NCBI RefSeq assembly: GCF_023703465.1
Contig: NZ_JAMQGP010000006.1
Coordinates: 62,001 to 126,000, forward strand
Length of the DNA stretch: 64,000 nt
Direction: 5' to 3'
Source: Echinimonas agarilytica
Lineage (GTDB): Bacteria; Pseudomonadota; Gammaproteobacteria; Enterobacterales; Neiellaceae
Within the stretch, counting starts at the first letter, position 1; every line of letters begins with the position of its first letter. This document shows positions 17,936-27,420 of this stretch, piece by piece. A model generated the notes under the pieces. The model ran no database searches and was not told where the DNA came from. It saw nothing but the letters and a program-made list of their open reading frames with translations. Position numbers and translations under genes: made by a program.

Positions 17936-18784
17936 TCATTCCATAGGCCTTTGGCGTAAAAAGCTAGCAAATCTGGGTAGACCGGTTGAGGTAAATCCAG
18001 AATACTTGTAGCTCACCTGAGCGCCTATGGGAGGCGGAGATTCGCGTTCTCGGTCGCTAAATCCGCTTCCGACCTTAATATACTGGTTGAATTGATTGCG
18101 GATCCACAAAGCACCGAGCTTGTTTTTGAACTTGCCGTGACCCGATTGATAGCCGACTACAGTGCCTTCATCATCTTCCCATAACTTGAGCTTCATTAGG
18201 TGGGAGCTACGTTTGGGCTCGTACAATGCGTGTTTTCGTTTAATCATTACGCCTTCTCCGCCATTTTCCACCACTCTAACTAACTGAGCCATCAATTTTT
18301 CTTGAGATTCAATGACAGATTGTTCAGCGACCACAAGCCAATCGACTCCAACGTCTTTGCGAAGTTGAATCATCTGGTTGTATCGCATTTGAAAGGGGGC
18401 AACGATAGTTGGTAAGTCAAAAACCACGAACTTCAGTCTCAGCCATCGGGAATCGGCCAAATTGTTTGAACGTATTAAACTTGAGGTTTGTTCGAACGTC
18501 CCTCGGCCCATCCAAAGCTCTCCATCCAATGGAATCTGAGGGAATCGTTGCGTGAACCAATCGGGGCACAGAACCACGTTTCCTGAGCGGGTGAGTAGCT
18601 GCCTGCCATTCCAGTAGGCACGGACACCATCATATTTTTCGCTCATCAAATAGTAATTCACATTCATCGATTCGCGGTAATCAGATGCCAGCATCAGAGG
18701 TGGGTTTGGAAATTGTCCTGCATAGGCAGGACAGCTGGCTAATAACGAACAGCCAAGCAAGGTCATCGTTGTTGATTTGTACAT
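17936..18784 (-). CDS. Exported ATP-dependent DNA ligase (LigE type)
   Basis: A minimal ATP-dependent DNA ligase of 282 residues. Motif I is SEKYDGVRAYW with the adenylated lysine at Lys50; later motifs include DGELWMGRG, FVVFDLP, GGEGVMIKRK and MKLKLWEDDEGTVVGY. An OB-fold C-terminus follows, with no extra domains. An N-terminal signal is clear (TLLGCSLLASCPAYAG): cleavage after AYA, or lipidation at Cys18 in LASC, are both possible. LigE proteins are thought to seal DNA in the periplasm. It is convergent with the preceding lipoprotein gene, seven bases apart. Confidence 0.87.
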   Translation of the reverse strand: MYKSTTMTLLGCSLLASCPAYAGQFPNPPLMLASDYRESMNVNYYLMSEKYDGVRAYWNGRQLLTRSGNVVLCPDWFTQRFPQIPLDGELWMGRGTFEQTSSLIRSNNLADSRWLRLKFVVFDLPTIVAPFQMRYNQMIQLRKDVGVDWLVVAEQSVIESQEKLMAQLVRVVENGGEGVMIKRKHALYEPKRSSHLMKLKLWEDDEGTVVGYQSGHGKFKNKLGALWIRNQFNQYIKVGSGFSDRERESPPPIGAQVSYKYSGFTSTGLPRFASFLRQRPME

Positions 18785-19082
18785 GAGTAAATCCTCCTTG
18801 ATTAAAACTCATCGCAACTAGCTTAGTTGAAGATTCGAAGATTGAACAATTTCATCAATGCTATGAGTTTTACAGGTCTACCCGAGGCATGGTGTTAAGA
18901 ACTTTGACGTTATTTCAATATTGGCATTATGAAAAATGTTTTTAATGTTATTAAAGTAACTTTAGCGTTAGAAAGTTATCGTTAACATTGCAATCATTCG
19001 TTTGTAACATTTTGGAAGTGTCTTAAACATAAATGCTAGCGTTCCAAGCGCTTTTGCTTGGGGTTGATTTTGAGGTTGTACA
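18785..19082. other. AT-rich leader region before the PEP-CTERM-like gene
   Basis: No coding potential was seen. It contains a hairpin CCAAGC-GCTTTT-GCTTGG at 19044-19061 in the probable 5' leader of the next gene, just before its ribosome site (TTGAGG). Several GTTA-rich stretches lie upstream. Confidence 0.4.
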
Positions 19083-19898
19083 ATGCGTTATTTATATAAA
19101 ATTCTAATTGCTTTCGTGGCGATGATTGCAAGTAGTTTTCATGTGGGTGCGGGAATTTACACTGCCGAACATGGTTGGCTAGACACTAACCATGCGTGTA
19201 GCTCAAACCCTGCATGTCAGGGCGCCGGGATCATGGAGGACTTTTCTGTTAGCTATGATGATCTGAATGGTCAGTTAAGTTTTAGCTCAACCCTTTCTGA
19301 AAAAGATGGTCAGTATTCCACAGGCTTTTGGTTAGTGTTGAATGGCGGAGGAATGCCGGGTGGCGGCGGTCATGTCGTTGGTAATGAAGATGAGATTGCC
19401 ATTATTTATGGTGATTTGACGCAGGGCGATGGCGCACTAAGTGTATACGTTTATGACGGCACTAACGGCTCTGATAGCTGGAAAGATCCAAACAACTTCA
19501 TTGGTCGATATGATCAAGACTTTAACGTCAATCACGTGAATGGCCCCGATGCAAATGATGGTTCTACGTCATTCGAGTTTGACATAGACCTGGCTAAAAT
19601 TAACAGCTCAGATGGTAAGCCGAATCCAGACAACTGGCGCGGCATTGAATTTAGTGACGACGTGGGAATCTGGTTTCATGCGTTTAATGGGGGCGTTACG
19701 TACAGCAACGACGGCTCGATTGATTCAATGAATTACGGTAACAATTTTGGTATGTTTGATACCGATCATTACGGTACCAACTACAGTGATTCGCCTTCAT
19801 ACTCTGTGCCTGAAGCACCTACTTTGATTTTGTTTGTACTGGGTTTCTGCGGTTTGCTATTGCGAGAGGGGAACCGACAGCCTTTGCAGTCAAGCTAA
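19083..19898 (+). CDS. Secreted protein with PEP-CTERM-like sorting tail
   Basis: A 271-residue exported protein. The signal peptide covers about residues 1-23 (ILIAFVAMIASSFHVGAG). The body is rich in Gly, Asp and Asn and has no motif I recognise. The C-terminus reads SVPEAPTLILFVLGFCGLLLREG, like a PEP-CTERM signal (V-P-E-x-P, hydrophobic helix, then Arg), but with PEAP in place of PEPS/T and only a light basic tail. Such proteins are processed by exosortase; none is in this window. GAGG eight bases upstream supports the ATG. The function is unknown. Confidence 0.7.
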   Translation: MRYLYKILIAFVAMIASSFHVGAGIYTAEHGWLDTNHACSSNPACQGAGIMEDFSVSYDDLNGQLSFSSTLSEKDGQYSTGFWLVLNGGGMPGGGGHVVGNEDEIAIIYGDLTQGDGALSVYVYDGTNGSDSWKDPNNFIGRYDQDFNVNHVNGPDANDGSTSFEFDIDLAKINSSDGKPNPDNWRGIEFSDDVGIWFHAFNGGVTYSNDGSIDSMNYGNNFGMFDTDHYGTNYSDSPSYSVPEAPTLILFVLGFCGLLLREGNRQPLQSS

Positions 19899-19910
19899 CT
19901 GAAGTACTGT

Positions 19911-19946
19911 AAAACAGTGCACGCCCAGGCCGGGTTGCACTGTTTT
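19911..19946 (+). terminator. Terminator after the PEP-CTERM-like gene
   Basis: Arms AAAACAGTGCA (19911-19921) and TGCACTGTTTT (19936-19946), with a further CCC/GGG pairing inside the loop. The downstream arm ends in TTTT. Confidence 0.75.
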
Positions 19947-20063
19947 ATTCCCTCCTATGTATTGCAGCTGTGCCAATATTCATTAGTATGGATACATCTC
20001 TTGTCGAACTGACTTGCGACTTGCCTGCCGGGTTGAGTCTTGATGTCATCATAATCAGCTTAA

Positions 20064-20984
20064 ATGATGGAATTCTTTTATTTTAAGAAATTAGTTGCAA
20101 CGCTCGTTTCTCCTGTGCCCATTGGTTTTGCATTGTTAACCCTTGCAATGCTTGCGGCTTGGTTGACTGGCGCAAGCCGTTGGGTGAAATGGCCTGCGAC
20201 CTTAGCTTGGGTTTTGTTGGGATCTTTGAGCGTGTACACCGTTGCCGCAAGTTGGCTACTGCGTTACGAAAGCTTGTATCCCGCATTTGATATGAACGAT
20301 CCGCGTCCGGTTGAACAAATTATCGTGTTGGGGTGCTTTGGCATTGAAGATCCGCTATTGCCCGTGTCGTCACAGTTAGCTCCGTGTTCGTTAGTCCGTT
20401 TAGTTGAGGGCATGAGAATTTGGCGTAAGAATCCGCAAGCCGAATTTATTTTGTCGGGGGGGCCTACGCGATTTGGGCAGATTAGTAATGCTCAGATGGG
20501 GGCAAACCTGCTCACTGATTTAGGGGTGCCTGAAAAGCAAATTCAAGTGCTTTCAAAAGCGAGAGATACCAACAGTGAAGCGGCTGAAATTAAACCATTT
20601 CTTTCTACTTATTCGCCTGTTTTAGTGACCTCTGCGACGCACATGAAACGTGCGGTTCGAATTTTTGGGCGACATGGTATTAGCGTGATTGCTGCACCCT
20701 CTGAGCACTTAGTGCGTGCGCCATCAGGACAACAAAGTGATTGGCGACAATGGGTTCCCGATGCCAACAATTTATATCGTTCAGAACGTGCCTGGTACGC
20801 CACGCTCGGCAATACTCTTGTCACGATACAGGGAATGATGGGCGTTAACGAGAGTACGCACGTTCAGCCATCCGGTGTACTTACAGAGCCCGTTGTTGAT
20901 GCTGAGGCAAATCCTGCACCAAGTCGGGAACAGGAAGTGCAAGCTGAAGAAGAGACTGCCGAGTCAGAAGCCGCAGGCCAGTAA
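20064..20984 (+). CDS. ElyC/YdcF-like DUF218 membrane protein
   Basis: A 306-residue protein with two N-terminal membrane helices (about 15-35 and 42-66) and a DUF218 domain: QIIVLGCFG, AEFILSGGPTRFGQISNA, KARDTNSEAAEI and LVTSATHMKRAVRIF. E. coli ElyC has this architecture and affects peptidoglycan and envelope assembly. The last 40 residues are Glu/Ala-rich and look like a disordered extension beyond the family's usual 250-260 residues. ATG 20064 and ATG 20067 are equivalent starts. It is a single gene, convergent with rlmJ. Confidence 0.78.
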   Translation: MMEFFYFKKLVATLVSPVPIGFALLTLAMLAAWLTGASRWVKWPATLAWVLLGSLSVYTVAASWLLRYESLYPAFDMNDPRPVEQIIVLGCFGIEDPLLPVSSQLAPCSLVRLVEGMRIWRKNPQAEFILSGGPTRFGQISNAQMGANLLTDLGVPEKQIQVLSKARDTNSEAAEIKPFLSTYSPVLVTSATHMKRAVRIFGRHGISVIAAPSEHLVRAPSGQQSDWRQWVPDANNLYRSERAWYATLGNTLVTIQGMMGVNESTHVQPSGVLTEPVVDAEANPAPSREQEVQAEEETAESEAAGQ

Positions 20985-20992
20985 AGTCATCA

Positions 20993-21013
20993 AGGCACGT
21001 AAATTACGTGCCT
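20993..21013. terminator. Hairpin between elyC-like gene and rlmJ
   Basis: Arms AGGCACGT (20993-21000) and ACGTGCCT (21006-21013), loop AAATT. It overlaps the rlmJ stop and sits between convergent genes. There is no T-run, so it is a weak candidate. Confidence 0.4.
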
Positions 21014-21851
21014 ATTCTGCAATTAATTGTTGGATTTTATAGTGGCTCATAGTCGAGCCCAAGTGTTGCTCTAAAAACGGCATTACCACTTCAAGTTCAC
21101 GTTTGAGCGTCCATGGTGGGTTCACGATCAGCATGCCTGTGCCTGTCATTCCAAATGCATCTGAGTCTGCTTGCAAACACCATTCAACCTGAAGCACATT
21201 TTTGATGGCAGTGCTGTTTAATGTGTCGATAATTTGATGCACGTAAGGGCGCTGTACGACTGGATACCATAAGCAGTAAGTGCCAGTGGAAAAACGTTTA
21301 TAACCTTGTTCAATAGCCTGAATTGCTTTGACATAGTCGGTCTTTAGCTCGTAGGGGGGATCGATAAAGACTAAGCCACGTCGACTTGGTGGTGGGAGTA
21401 GCGCTTTAACACCTGTGTAGCCATCGCTTGTGTGCACTTTACTGCGTCGAATATGGCGTAAATTTTGTTTTAACAGGTTGGCGTCTGTCGGGTGTAGTTC
21501 AAAGCAGTGAGAATTATCTTGAGCACGCAAAAATTGGTGGGCAATGGCAGGGCTTCCAGGATAAAAATCAAGGTCAATGTTCGAATTAAAGTGGCGTACA
21601 ACCTCAAGGTATTTTTCAACTGCATCAGGAGCTTGTTGTAACTCCCACAATTTTGCGATGCCTTGTAGGTACTCTCCGGTTTTTTGAGATTCGGAGGCCG
21701 AGAGTTCATACATACCTGCGCCCGAGTGAGTGTCGAGGTATGTGAAGGCTTTGTCTTTCTTTAAAAAATGTTCAAGACATAAGATTTGCGTGATGTGCTT
21801 AAGAACATCGGCAAAATTACCAGCGTGAAAAGCGTGACGATAGCTTAGCAA
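21012..21851 (-). CDS. rlmJ: 23S rRNA (adenine(2030)-N6)-methyltransferase
   Basis: A SAM-dependent methyltransferase that modifies A2030 of 23S rRNA. The N-terminus MLSYRHAFHAGNFADVLKH is highly characteristic of RlmJ. Motif IV is GLVFIDPPYE (D/N-PP-Y type) near residues 160-170. The length of 279 residues matches E. coli RlmJ (280). It stands alone, with no operon partner. Confidence 0.95.
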   Translation of the reverse strand: MLSYRHAFHAGNFADVLKHITQILCLEHFLKKDKAFTYLDTHSGAGMYELSASESQKTGEYLQGIAKLWELQQAPDAVEKYLEVVRHFNSNIDLDFYPGSPAIAHQFLRAQDNSHCFELHPTDANLLKQNLRHIRRSKVHTSDGYTGVKALLPPPSRRGLVFIDPPYELKTDYVKAIQAIEQGYKRFSTGTYCLWYPVVQRPYVHQIIDTLNSTAIKNVLQVEWCLQADSDAFGMTGTGMLIVNPPWTLKRELEVVMPFLEQHLGSTMSHYKIQQLIAE

Positions 21852-21976
21852 TGAACAAACTCCTTGAGTGAAAACGCCATGTAGTGTATCAATCGGTGGT
21901 GGAACTTGATACGTTCAATAACAGGGATTAATAGTAATTAGAGACTATAATTAAAGACAAGGAATAGGAGTCTTCC

Positions 21977-22240
21977 ATGAAATATTCACTCATCTTAGTG
22001 GGTGTGTTTTTATCGCTGAGCACTCATGCTGGTGTCATGACTTCAGAATGCGACATGTCCAAAGCGATGAAAAGCGCAGCAGGCAAACAAGCAATTGGCG
22101 TAGGCGGCCGATGTAACTTAAAACAAGCCGTGTCCGATGAAACTAGCGACGTGCTTGAGATTGAAGATAAAAAACATAATAAACAAGAAAAAGATGAGCG
22201 TGAGTTAGCCAAAGAATTGATGGGTAAACGCGACGATTAA
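21977..22240 (+). CDS. Small exported protein of unknown function
   Basis: I do not recognise this gene. It encodes 87 residues with a clear signal peptide (KYSLILVGVFLSLSTHAG), a mature part with two Cys (SECDMSK and GGRCNLK) that could form a disulfide, and a very charged C-terminus (IEDKKHNKQEKDERELAKEL). AGGA about ten bases upstream supports the start. It is transcribed away from rlmJ and is followed by the sulfatase gene about 160 bp on. A periplasmic location is inferred. Confidence 0.6.
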   Translation: MKYSLILVGVFLSLSTHAGVMTSECDMSKAMKSAAGKQAIGVGGRCNLKQAVSDETSDVLEIEDKKHNKQEKDERELAKELMGKRDD

Positions 22241-22401
22241 TCCCTCAGAGTTGGCTGACGCTATCAAAGGTAACTCCAGCGCCACCTCTAAGTTTCGGGC
22301 GATGGGGGCTTCGTGTCCTGATGACTGCTGATTAATCCATTCCGCTGTACTTTTAGCTCGTTAACATGTGTGCACACTCTTCTGTTTAGGCCTCTATAAA
22401 T

Positions 22402-24027
22402 ATGTTGAAACGTCGATTCCCTTATTCTATAGGCGTGTGCTTTGGTGCCGCTTTGGCCCTGTTATCGAGCTCGCCTGTGTGGTCAGCAGGTGATGCTATT
22501 GATTCTAAGAAACCCAATTTTCTATTCATAGCGATTGATGATCTGAATGTCTTCAATACACCCATGGGGCAATCTCCCGATAGTTTTTTACACAAAGTGT
22601 ACCCTGATGATTCGGTCAGGCAGTCCGTTGTAGACCGACTCACGCCGAACCTAAACCGCTTGGCTCAACAAGCGCTTACATTTGATCGTGCGTATACCGC
22701 TTCCCCCTTGTGTGGACCTTCTCGAACCGCATTGATGACCGGAGTTCCAGCGCATGTGTCGGGCTATTACGCGCACGACAAGCATTTTCGTTTGTATGAC
22801 ACGCTTGAAAATGTTGTGACTTTGCCGCAATACCTTAAATCGCAGGGCTACTACACTGCTGGTGCAGGTAAGGTGTTCCACAAAGGTCGAACTGAAAAAC
22901 ACAATGGACACTTGAGCGAATGGGCGGATCAAACATATTCATGGAGTGACTGGATAGAGGTTCATTCAGGAACAGGAGGAGAGCCTCCAAAAGGTCACCG
23001 GCGCAAAGTAGAGGTGTCTAAATACTGGCCGCCAGGTGGTAAAAGCTTTACCAAGTTTGGTACGCACAATATTCCTACTGAACACTCAAATGACTATCTG
23101 AATTCTGAGTTTGCTGCAAAACTAGTATTAAATGGCAGTGCGACGCTCAAAAGTCATAAAGGTAAGCACCAGACCACTACCTTACCTGCGAACCAACCTT
23201 GGTTTGTTGGAGTTGGTATTTTTGCCCCTCACATGCCTTGGATTGTTGAACAACAATACTTAGATATGTTCCCGCAAGAGGAAATGGCAATTGATCGAGA
23301 GTTACTGACATGGGTGCGCGATGGCTTAGGGCAGCTTTCACCTACGGGACAACGAATTACGCGCAATACGCGTTTTTCGAAATTGACCGAGCACGGCTTA
23401 ACATTAGATCCTAAAAATGGTGATGTAGCCGCTTGGAAAGCCATGTTTCAAGCATATTTAGCGTCTACTGCATTTGCTGACAAAAGCATTGGTGTATTGC
23501 TTGACGCCATTGAAAATAACCCTGAAAAAGACAATACAGTGGTGGTGTTGTGGAGTGATCACGGTTACCACGTTGGCGATAAAAACCGCAAAGGCAAAAC
23601 CACACTCTGGGAAGCTTCAACTCACTCCAACTTGATCATACTTGATCCTAGAATACCGGCATCCACGAAAGGGCACCGAACCCTCAGCGGAGTCAGTTTA
23701 CAAGATGTGTATCCAACCATCGTCGCTTTGGCGGGCTTGAAGCGCCCTGAGCATCTATACGGCTATGATCTGAGTCCTGTATTGATGGCGCCTGAAAAAG
23801 ACTGGCGGAAACCCGTTCTGAGCACCTACCAAAAAGGCAATCATGCAATTCGGGTAGGGGATTATCGCTACATTCGTTTTAAAAATGGTGACGAAGAGTT
23901 ATATCAGCTCAAAGATGATCCGTTCGAGGAGAATAATCTGGCTCAACGACCGAAGTATCGCAAACAGCTGGCACTGTTTAGTAAACAGCTTGATGCTCAG
24001 TTGAATCGTCAGCCAAATCAATTTTAG
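22402..24027 (+). CDS. Exported type I sulfatase
   Basis: A 541-residue formylglycine-dependent sulfatase, probably periplasmic (signal peptide to about residue 29, PVWSAG). The modification motif is C-G-P-S-R with Cys104, which the maturation enzyme FGE converts to formylglycine. Metal ligands include IAIDDLN (Asp46/47) and WSDHGYHVG. The overall pattern (ends with YRYIRFKNGDEELYQLKDDPFEENNL) resembles iduronate-2-sulfatase-like enzymes acting on sulfated polysaccharides; the substrate is not readable. No maturase or polysaccharide-lyase cluster is adjacent. Confidence 0.9.
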   Translation: MLKRRFPYSIGVCFGAALALLSSSPVWSAGDAIDSKKPNFLFIAIDDLNVFNTPMGQSPDSFLHKVYPDDSVRQSVVDRLTPNLNRLAQQALTFDRAYTASPLCGPSRTALMTGVPAHVSGYYAHDKHFRLYDTLENVVTLPQYLKSQGYYTAGAGKVFHKGRTEKHNGHLSEWADQTYSWSDWIEVHSGTGGEPPKGHRRKVEVSKYWPPGGKSFTKFGTHNIPTEHSNDYLNSEFAAKLVLNGSATLKSHKGKHQTTTLPANQPWFVGVGIFAPHMPWIVEQQYLDMFPQEEMAIDRELLTWVRDGLGQLSPTGQRITRNTRFSKLTEHGLTLDPKNGDVAAWKAMFQAYLASTAFADKSIGVLLDAIENNPEKDNTVVVLWSDHGYHVGDKNRKGKTTLWEASTHSNLIILDPRIPASTKGHRTLSGVSLQDVYPTIVALAGLKRPEHLYGYDLSPVLMAPEKDWRKPVLSTYQKGNHAIRVGDYRYIRFKNGDEELYQLKDDPFEENNLAQRPKYRKQLALFSKQLDAQLNRQPNQF

Positions 24028-24045
24028 TATTTAAAAATGAAGCAT

Positions 24046-24074
24046 AAAAAAACCACCGTGAAGGTGGTTTTTTT
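24046..24074. terminator. Bidirectional terminator between sulfatase and valS
   Basis: Seven A, ACCACC-type stem (24053-24057), loop GTGAA, GGTGG stem (24063-24067) and seven T. It serves two convergent genes. Confidence 0.88.
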
Positions 24075-24089
24075 ATGGAAACGGTTAGT

Positions 24090-26945
24090 CTATAAGGCTT
24101 TTAGTTGCTCGATTTGAGCTTCTAGTTTTGCCATGTCACGCTTGATCTCATTGAGCTTTTCTTGCTCTTTTGCAACAACCGCTTCAGGCGCCTTAGCAAC
24201 AAAACCTTGATTGCTTAACTTGCCTTCAATGCGTCCAGCGTCTTTGCCCATTTTCTCCAGTTGCTTGGTAATACGAGCAATTTCAGCTTCTGCATCAATT
24301 AAACCAGCCATGGGGATCAGAACTTCCATATTGCCTACCATTTGCATGGTACACATGGGCAGATCCGCTTCAGCGGATGGTAATTCGATGGATTCGAGGT
24401 TTGCCATTGCTTTGAGGAATGTTTGGTTTTCATTTAAGCAACGTTGTGAATTGCCATCCACGTTCCGAAGCAATGTATTGAGTGCTTTGTTTGGAGAAAT
24501 GCCTAGCTCGCCGCGCACATTACGAATGGCGACAATGAATTGTTTCACCCATTCCACATCGTTCATGGCTTGCGTGTCGTTCAGCGCGTCGTTGTATTCT
24601 GGGAACGGCTGAAGCATGATGGATTCGCCATCATTCCCCACTAAACCTTTGACGCGTTGCCAAATTTCTTCGGTAATGTATGGCATCATTGGATGCATGA
24701 GGCGCAGCAATGCTTCAAGCACAGTTACCAGCGTGTGGCGAGTACCGCGCAATTGCGCCTCTGAACCATGTTGGAATACAGGTTTGGTTAACTCTAAATA
24801 CCAATCGCAGAATTGATTCCAAGTGAATTCATATAACGTGTTGGCTGCCATATCAAAGCGATAGCTGTCTAAAGCGTCTCGGTATACTTTCACCGCATCG
24901 TTGAATTGACTTAAAATCCAACGGTCGGCCAAGCTGAGTTGCAACTCACCACCATTTTGCCCACAGTCATGTTCTTCTGTATTCATCAACACGTAACGGC
25001 TAGCATTCCAAAGTTTATTACAGAAGCTGCGATAACCATCTAGGCGTGACATGTCCCAGTTGATGTCGCGCCCTGTGCTTGCGAGCGCCATAATCGTAAA
25101 GCGCAATGCGTCTGTGCCGTGGGCTTCAATACCGTCTGGGAATTGCTTACGTGTGCGAGTCGCGATTTTCTCTGCGACTTTCTCTTGCATTAAGTTCGCT
25201 GTGCGTTTGGTCACGAGCTCTTCGAGCCCAATGCCTTGAATCATGTCGATAGGGTCAAGCACATTCCCTTTCGACTTCGACATTTTTTGGCCTTGCTCAT
25301 CACGAATTAAGCCGTGCACAAAAACTTTTTTGAAGGGAACTTGTGGTTTGCCGTTTTCATCTTTTAAGAAGTGCGTCGTCATCATGATCATACGCGCAAC
25401 CCAGAAGAAAATAATATCGAATCCTGTCACCAAACATGAGGTTGGGTGGAAATTTTTCAGGTCATCGGTGTTTTCAGGCCACCCCAGTGTTGAGAATGTC
25501 CATAGTGCAGAGCTAAACCAAGTGTCGAGAACATCTTCGTCTTGGCTCAGAGTCACATCGTCAGCGAGACTATGGGCGGCACGAACTTCTACTTCGGTTC
25601 GACCCACGTATACTTTGCCGTTGGCATCGTACCAAGCCGGAATGCGGTGACCCCACCAAAGCTGGCGTGAAATGCACCAGTCTTGAATGTCGCGCATCCA
25701 TGCGTAATACATGTTTTCGTATTGTTTTGGAACGAACTCGATTTGGCCGCTTTCAACCACTTCAGTGGCTGTTTTGGCGAGTGGAGCGGCGCGAACATAC
25801 CATTGGTCGGTGAGCATTGGCTCAATGACTACGCCGCCACGATCACCGTAAGGTACGGTCATGTCGTTGTCTTCAATGCCATCGAGTAAGCCTTGAGCGT
25901 CCATGTCTGCAACAATGGCTTTACGGGCCGCAAAGCGCTCTAAACCTTGGTAAGCTTCTGGTAATGCTGAACTGTATGCGTTTGATGTTTCTCCTTTGAA
26001 GTCAAAGACTTCAGCTTCAGCACGGATAAAAGCGTCAAAGGTCAAGACATTGACCATAGGGCGCTGGTGGCGCTTGCCCACTTCATAGTCATTGAAGTCG
26101 TGAGCGGGTGTGATCTTCACACAGCCAGTGCCTTTTTCCATATCGGCGTGTTCGTCTGCAACGATAGGAATGCGACGCTCGACGAAAGGTAATACGACTT
26201 CTTTACCAATGAGGTCTAAGTAGCGTTCATCTTCTGGATTGACGGCAACTGCGGTGTCGCCCAGCATCGTTTCAGGGCGGGTCGTGGCCACAACAATATA
26301 ATCTTTGCCGCCTTTAGTTTTCACACCATCGGCAAGTGGATAGCGGAAGCGCCACATTTGTCCTTTTTTGTCTCGATTTTCAACTTCAAGATCAGAAATA
26401 GCGGTGTGCAGTTTTGGATCCCAATTCACTAAGCGCTTGCCACGGTAGATCAGGTCGTCTTCGTATAAACGGACAAAAACTTCTTTAACGGCTTCAGAAA
26501 GCCCTTCATCCATGGTGAAGCGTTCGCGATCCCAGTCTACACTCGCACCTAATCGACGCAATTGTTGAGTAATGGTTCCGCCTGACTCTTCTTTCCATTC
26601 CCAAATTTTGTCGATGAAGGCTTCACGGCCATAATCTTGGCGAGTTTTGCTTTCCTCGGCTGCTATTTTACGTTCCACTACCATTTGCGTTGCAATGCCC
26701 GCATGATCGGTACCGACTTGCCATAAGGTGTTCTTTTCTTGCATGCGTTGGTAACGCACTAAGGTGTCCATTATGGTGTCTTGGAATGCATGACCCATGT
26801 GAAGGCTGCCCGTCACGTTTGGGGGCGGAATCATGATGCAGTAGCTTTCTTTGCTGGTGTCACCATGGGGCTTGAAGTAGCCCTTTTCTTCCCAAGCCTG
26901 ATACATGGCTTGCTCAATCGCATTTGGGTTAAAGGTTTTTTCCAT
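24090..26945 (-). CDS. valS: Valyl-tRNA synthetase
   Basis: A class I aminoacyl-tRNA synthetase charging tRNA-Val, with an editing domain. The HIGH-type motif is [15 protein letters not shown] (residues about 37-51) and the KMSKS motif is KMSKSKGN. The C-terminal coiled coil ([28 protein letters not shown] onward) is the usual tRNA-binding arm. The length of 951 residues equals E. coli ValRS. It is the last gene of pepA-holC-valS, 21 bp after holC. No T-box or other riboregulator was seen. Confidence 0.97.
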   Translation of the reverse strand: MEKTFNPNAIEQAMYQAWEEKGYFKPHGDTSKESYCIMIPPPNVTGSLHMGHAFQDTIMDTLVRYQRMQEKNTLWQVGTDHAGIATQMVVERKIAAEESKTRQDYGREAFIDKIWEWKEESGGTITQQLRRLGASVDWDRERFTMDEGLSEAVKEVFVRLYEDDLIYRGKRLVNWDPKLHTAISDLEVENRDKKGQMWRFRYPLADGVKTKGGKDYIVVATTRPETMLGDTAVAVNPEDERYLDLIGKEVVLPFVERRIPIVADEHADMEKGTGCVKITPAHDFNDYEVGKRHQRPMVNVLTFDAFIRAEAEVFDFKGETSNAYSSALPEAYQGLERFAARKAIVADMDAQGLLDGIEDNDMTVPYGDRGGVVIEPMLTDQWYVRAAPLAKTATEVVESGQIEFVPKQYENMYYAWMRDIQDWCISRQLWWGHRIPAWYDANGKVYVGRTEVEVRAAHSLADDVTLSQDEDVLDTWFSSALWTFSTLGWPENTDDLKNFHPTSCLVTGFDIIFFWVARMIMMTTHFLKDENGKPQVPFKKVFVHGLIRDEQGQKMSKSKGNVLDPIDMIQGIGLEELVTKRTANLMQEKVAEKIATRTRKQFPDGIEAHGTDALRFTIMALASTGRDINWDMSRLDGYRSFCNKLWNASRYVLMNTEEHDCGQNGGELQLSLADRWILSQFNDAVKVYRDALDSYRFDMAANTLYEFTWNQFCDWYLELTKPVFQHGSEAQLRGTRHTLVTVLEALLRLMHPMMPYITEEIWQRVKGLVGNDGESIMLQPFPEYNDALNDTQAMNDVEWVKQFIVAIRNVRGELGISPNKALNTLLRNVDGNSQRCLNENQTFLKAMANLESIELPSAEADLPMCTMQMVGNMEVLIPMAGLIDAEAEIARITKQLEKMGKDAGRIEGKLSNQGFVAKAPEAVVAKEQEKLNEIKRDMAKLEAQIEQLKAL

Positions 26946-26966
26946 GATTGGGTCTGTTTCTAATTG

Positions 26967-27419
26967 TTAGTTAAAAGCGGGAAAATCCTGTTCAGAGCCA
27001 TTTGTTGGCGCAATACCAAAGCCTTGATACGAGCGGTAACGGTCGCGCGCTTGTTGCTTTAACGTTGGCTCAGACGGAACAAGATCGATAATGTGGCGGC
27101 ATTTTACCGCATTCATTGGTCCTTTGGCAGACAGATTAATCAGCAAAGGCACAAAGTTTTGTGGTGTACTGCTCCCAATGAGTACTGGTGCGCCATAGCG
27201 GGGCGCAAACTGCACCTGAGCATGGGCCACAAACTGTTCGGTTGGTAAGGCAAACAGTAGATCATCAATGGCCGCGGCTTGCTCGTCTGTGTCGGTCAGA
27301 ACATAGAGTTTTAAACCCTTGTTCGCATAGTGTTGTGCGATGGAACAGGCTAAAACAAGATGAGCAGTCCCTTCCGTCTGCTCATCTTTCATCACGACAA
27401 AGTGGGCGCTGTGCGGCAC
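26967..27419 (-). CDS. holC: DNA polymerase III chi subunit
   Basis: The clamp-loader accessory subunit that contacts SSB and psi. 150 residues with the family pattern: ACSIAQHYANKGLKLYVLTDTDEQAAAIDDLLFA, then HAQVQFAPRYGAPVLIGS, and a C-terminal YRSYQGFGI segment. The start is GTG, one base after the pepA stop (TAA-C-GTG), so translation is probably coupled. The order pepA-holC-valS is conserved in gammaproteobacteria. Confidence 0.9.
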   Translation of the reverse strand: MPHSAHFVVMKDEQTEGTAHLVLACSIAQHYANKGLKLYVLTDTDEQAAAIDDLLFALPTEQFVAHAQVQFAPRYGAPVLIGSSTPQNFVPLLINLSAKGPMNAVKCRHIIDLVPSEPTLKQQARDRYRSYQGFGIAPTNGSEQDFPAFN

Positions 27420-27420
27420 G

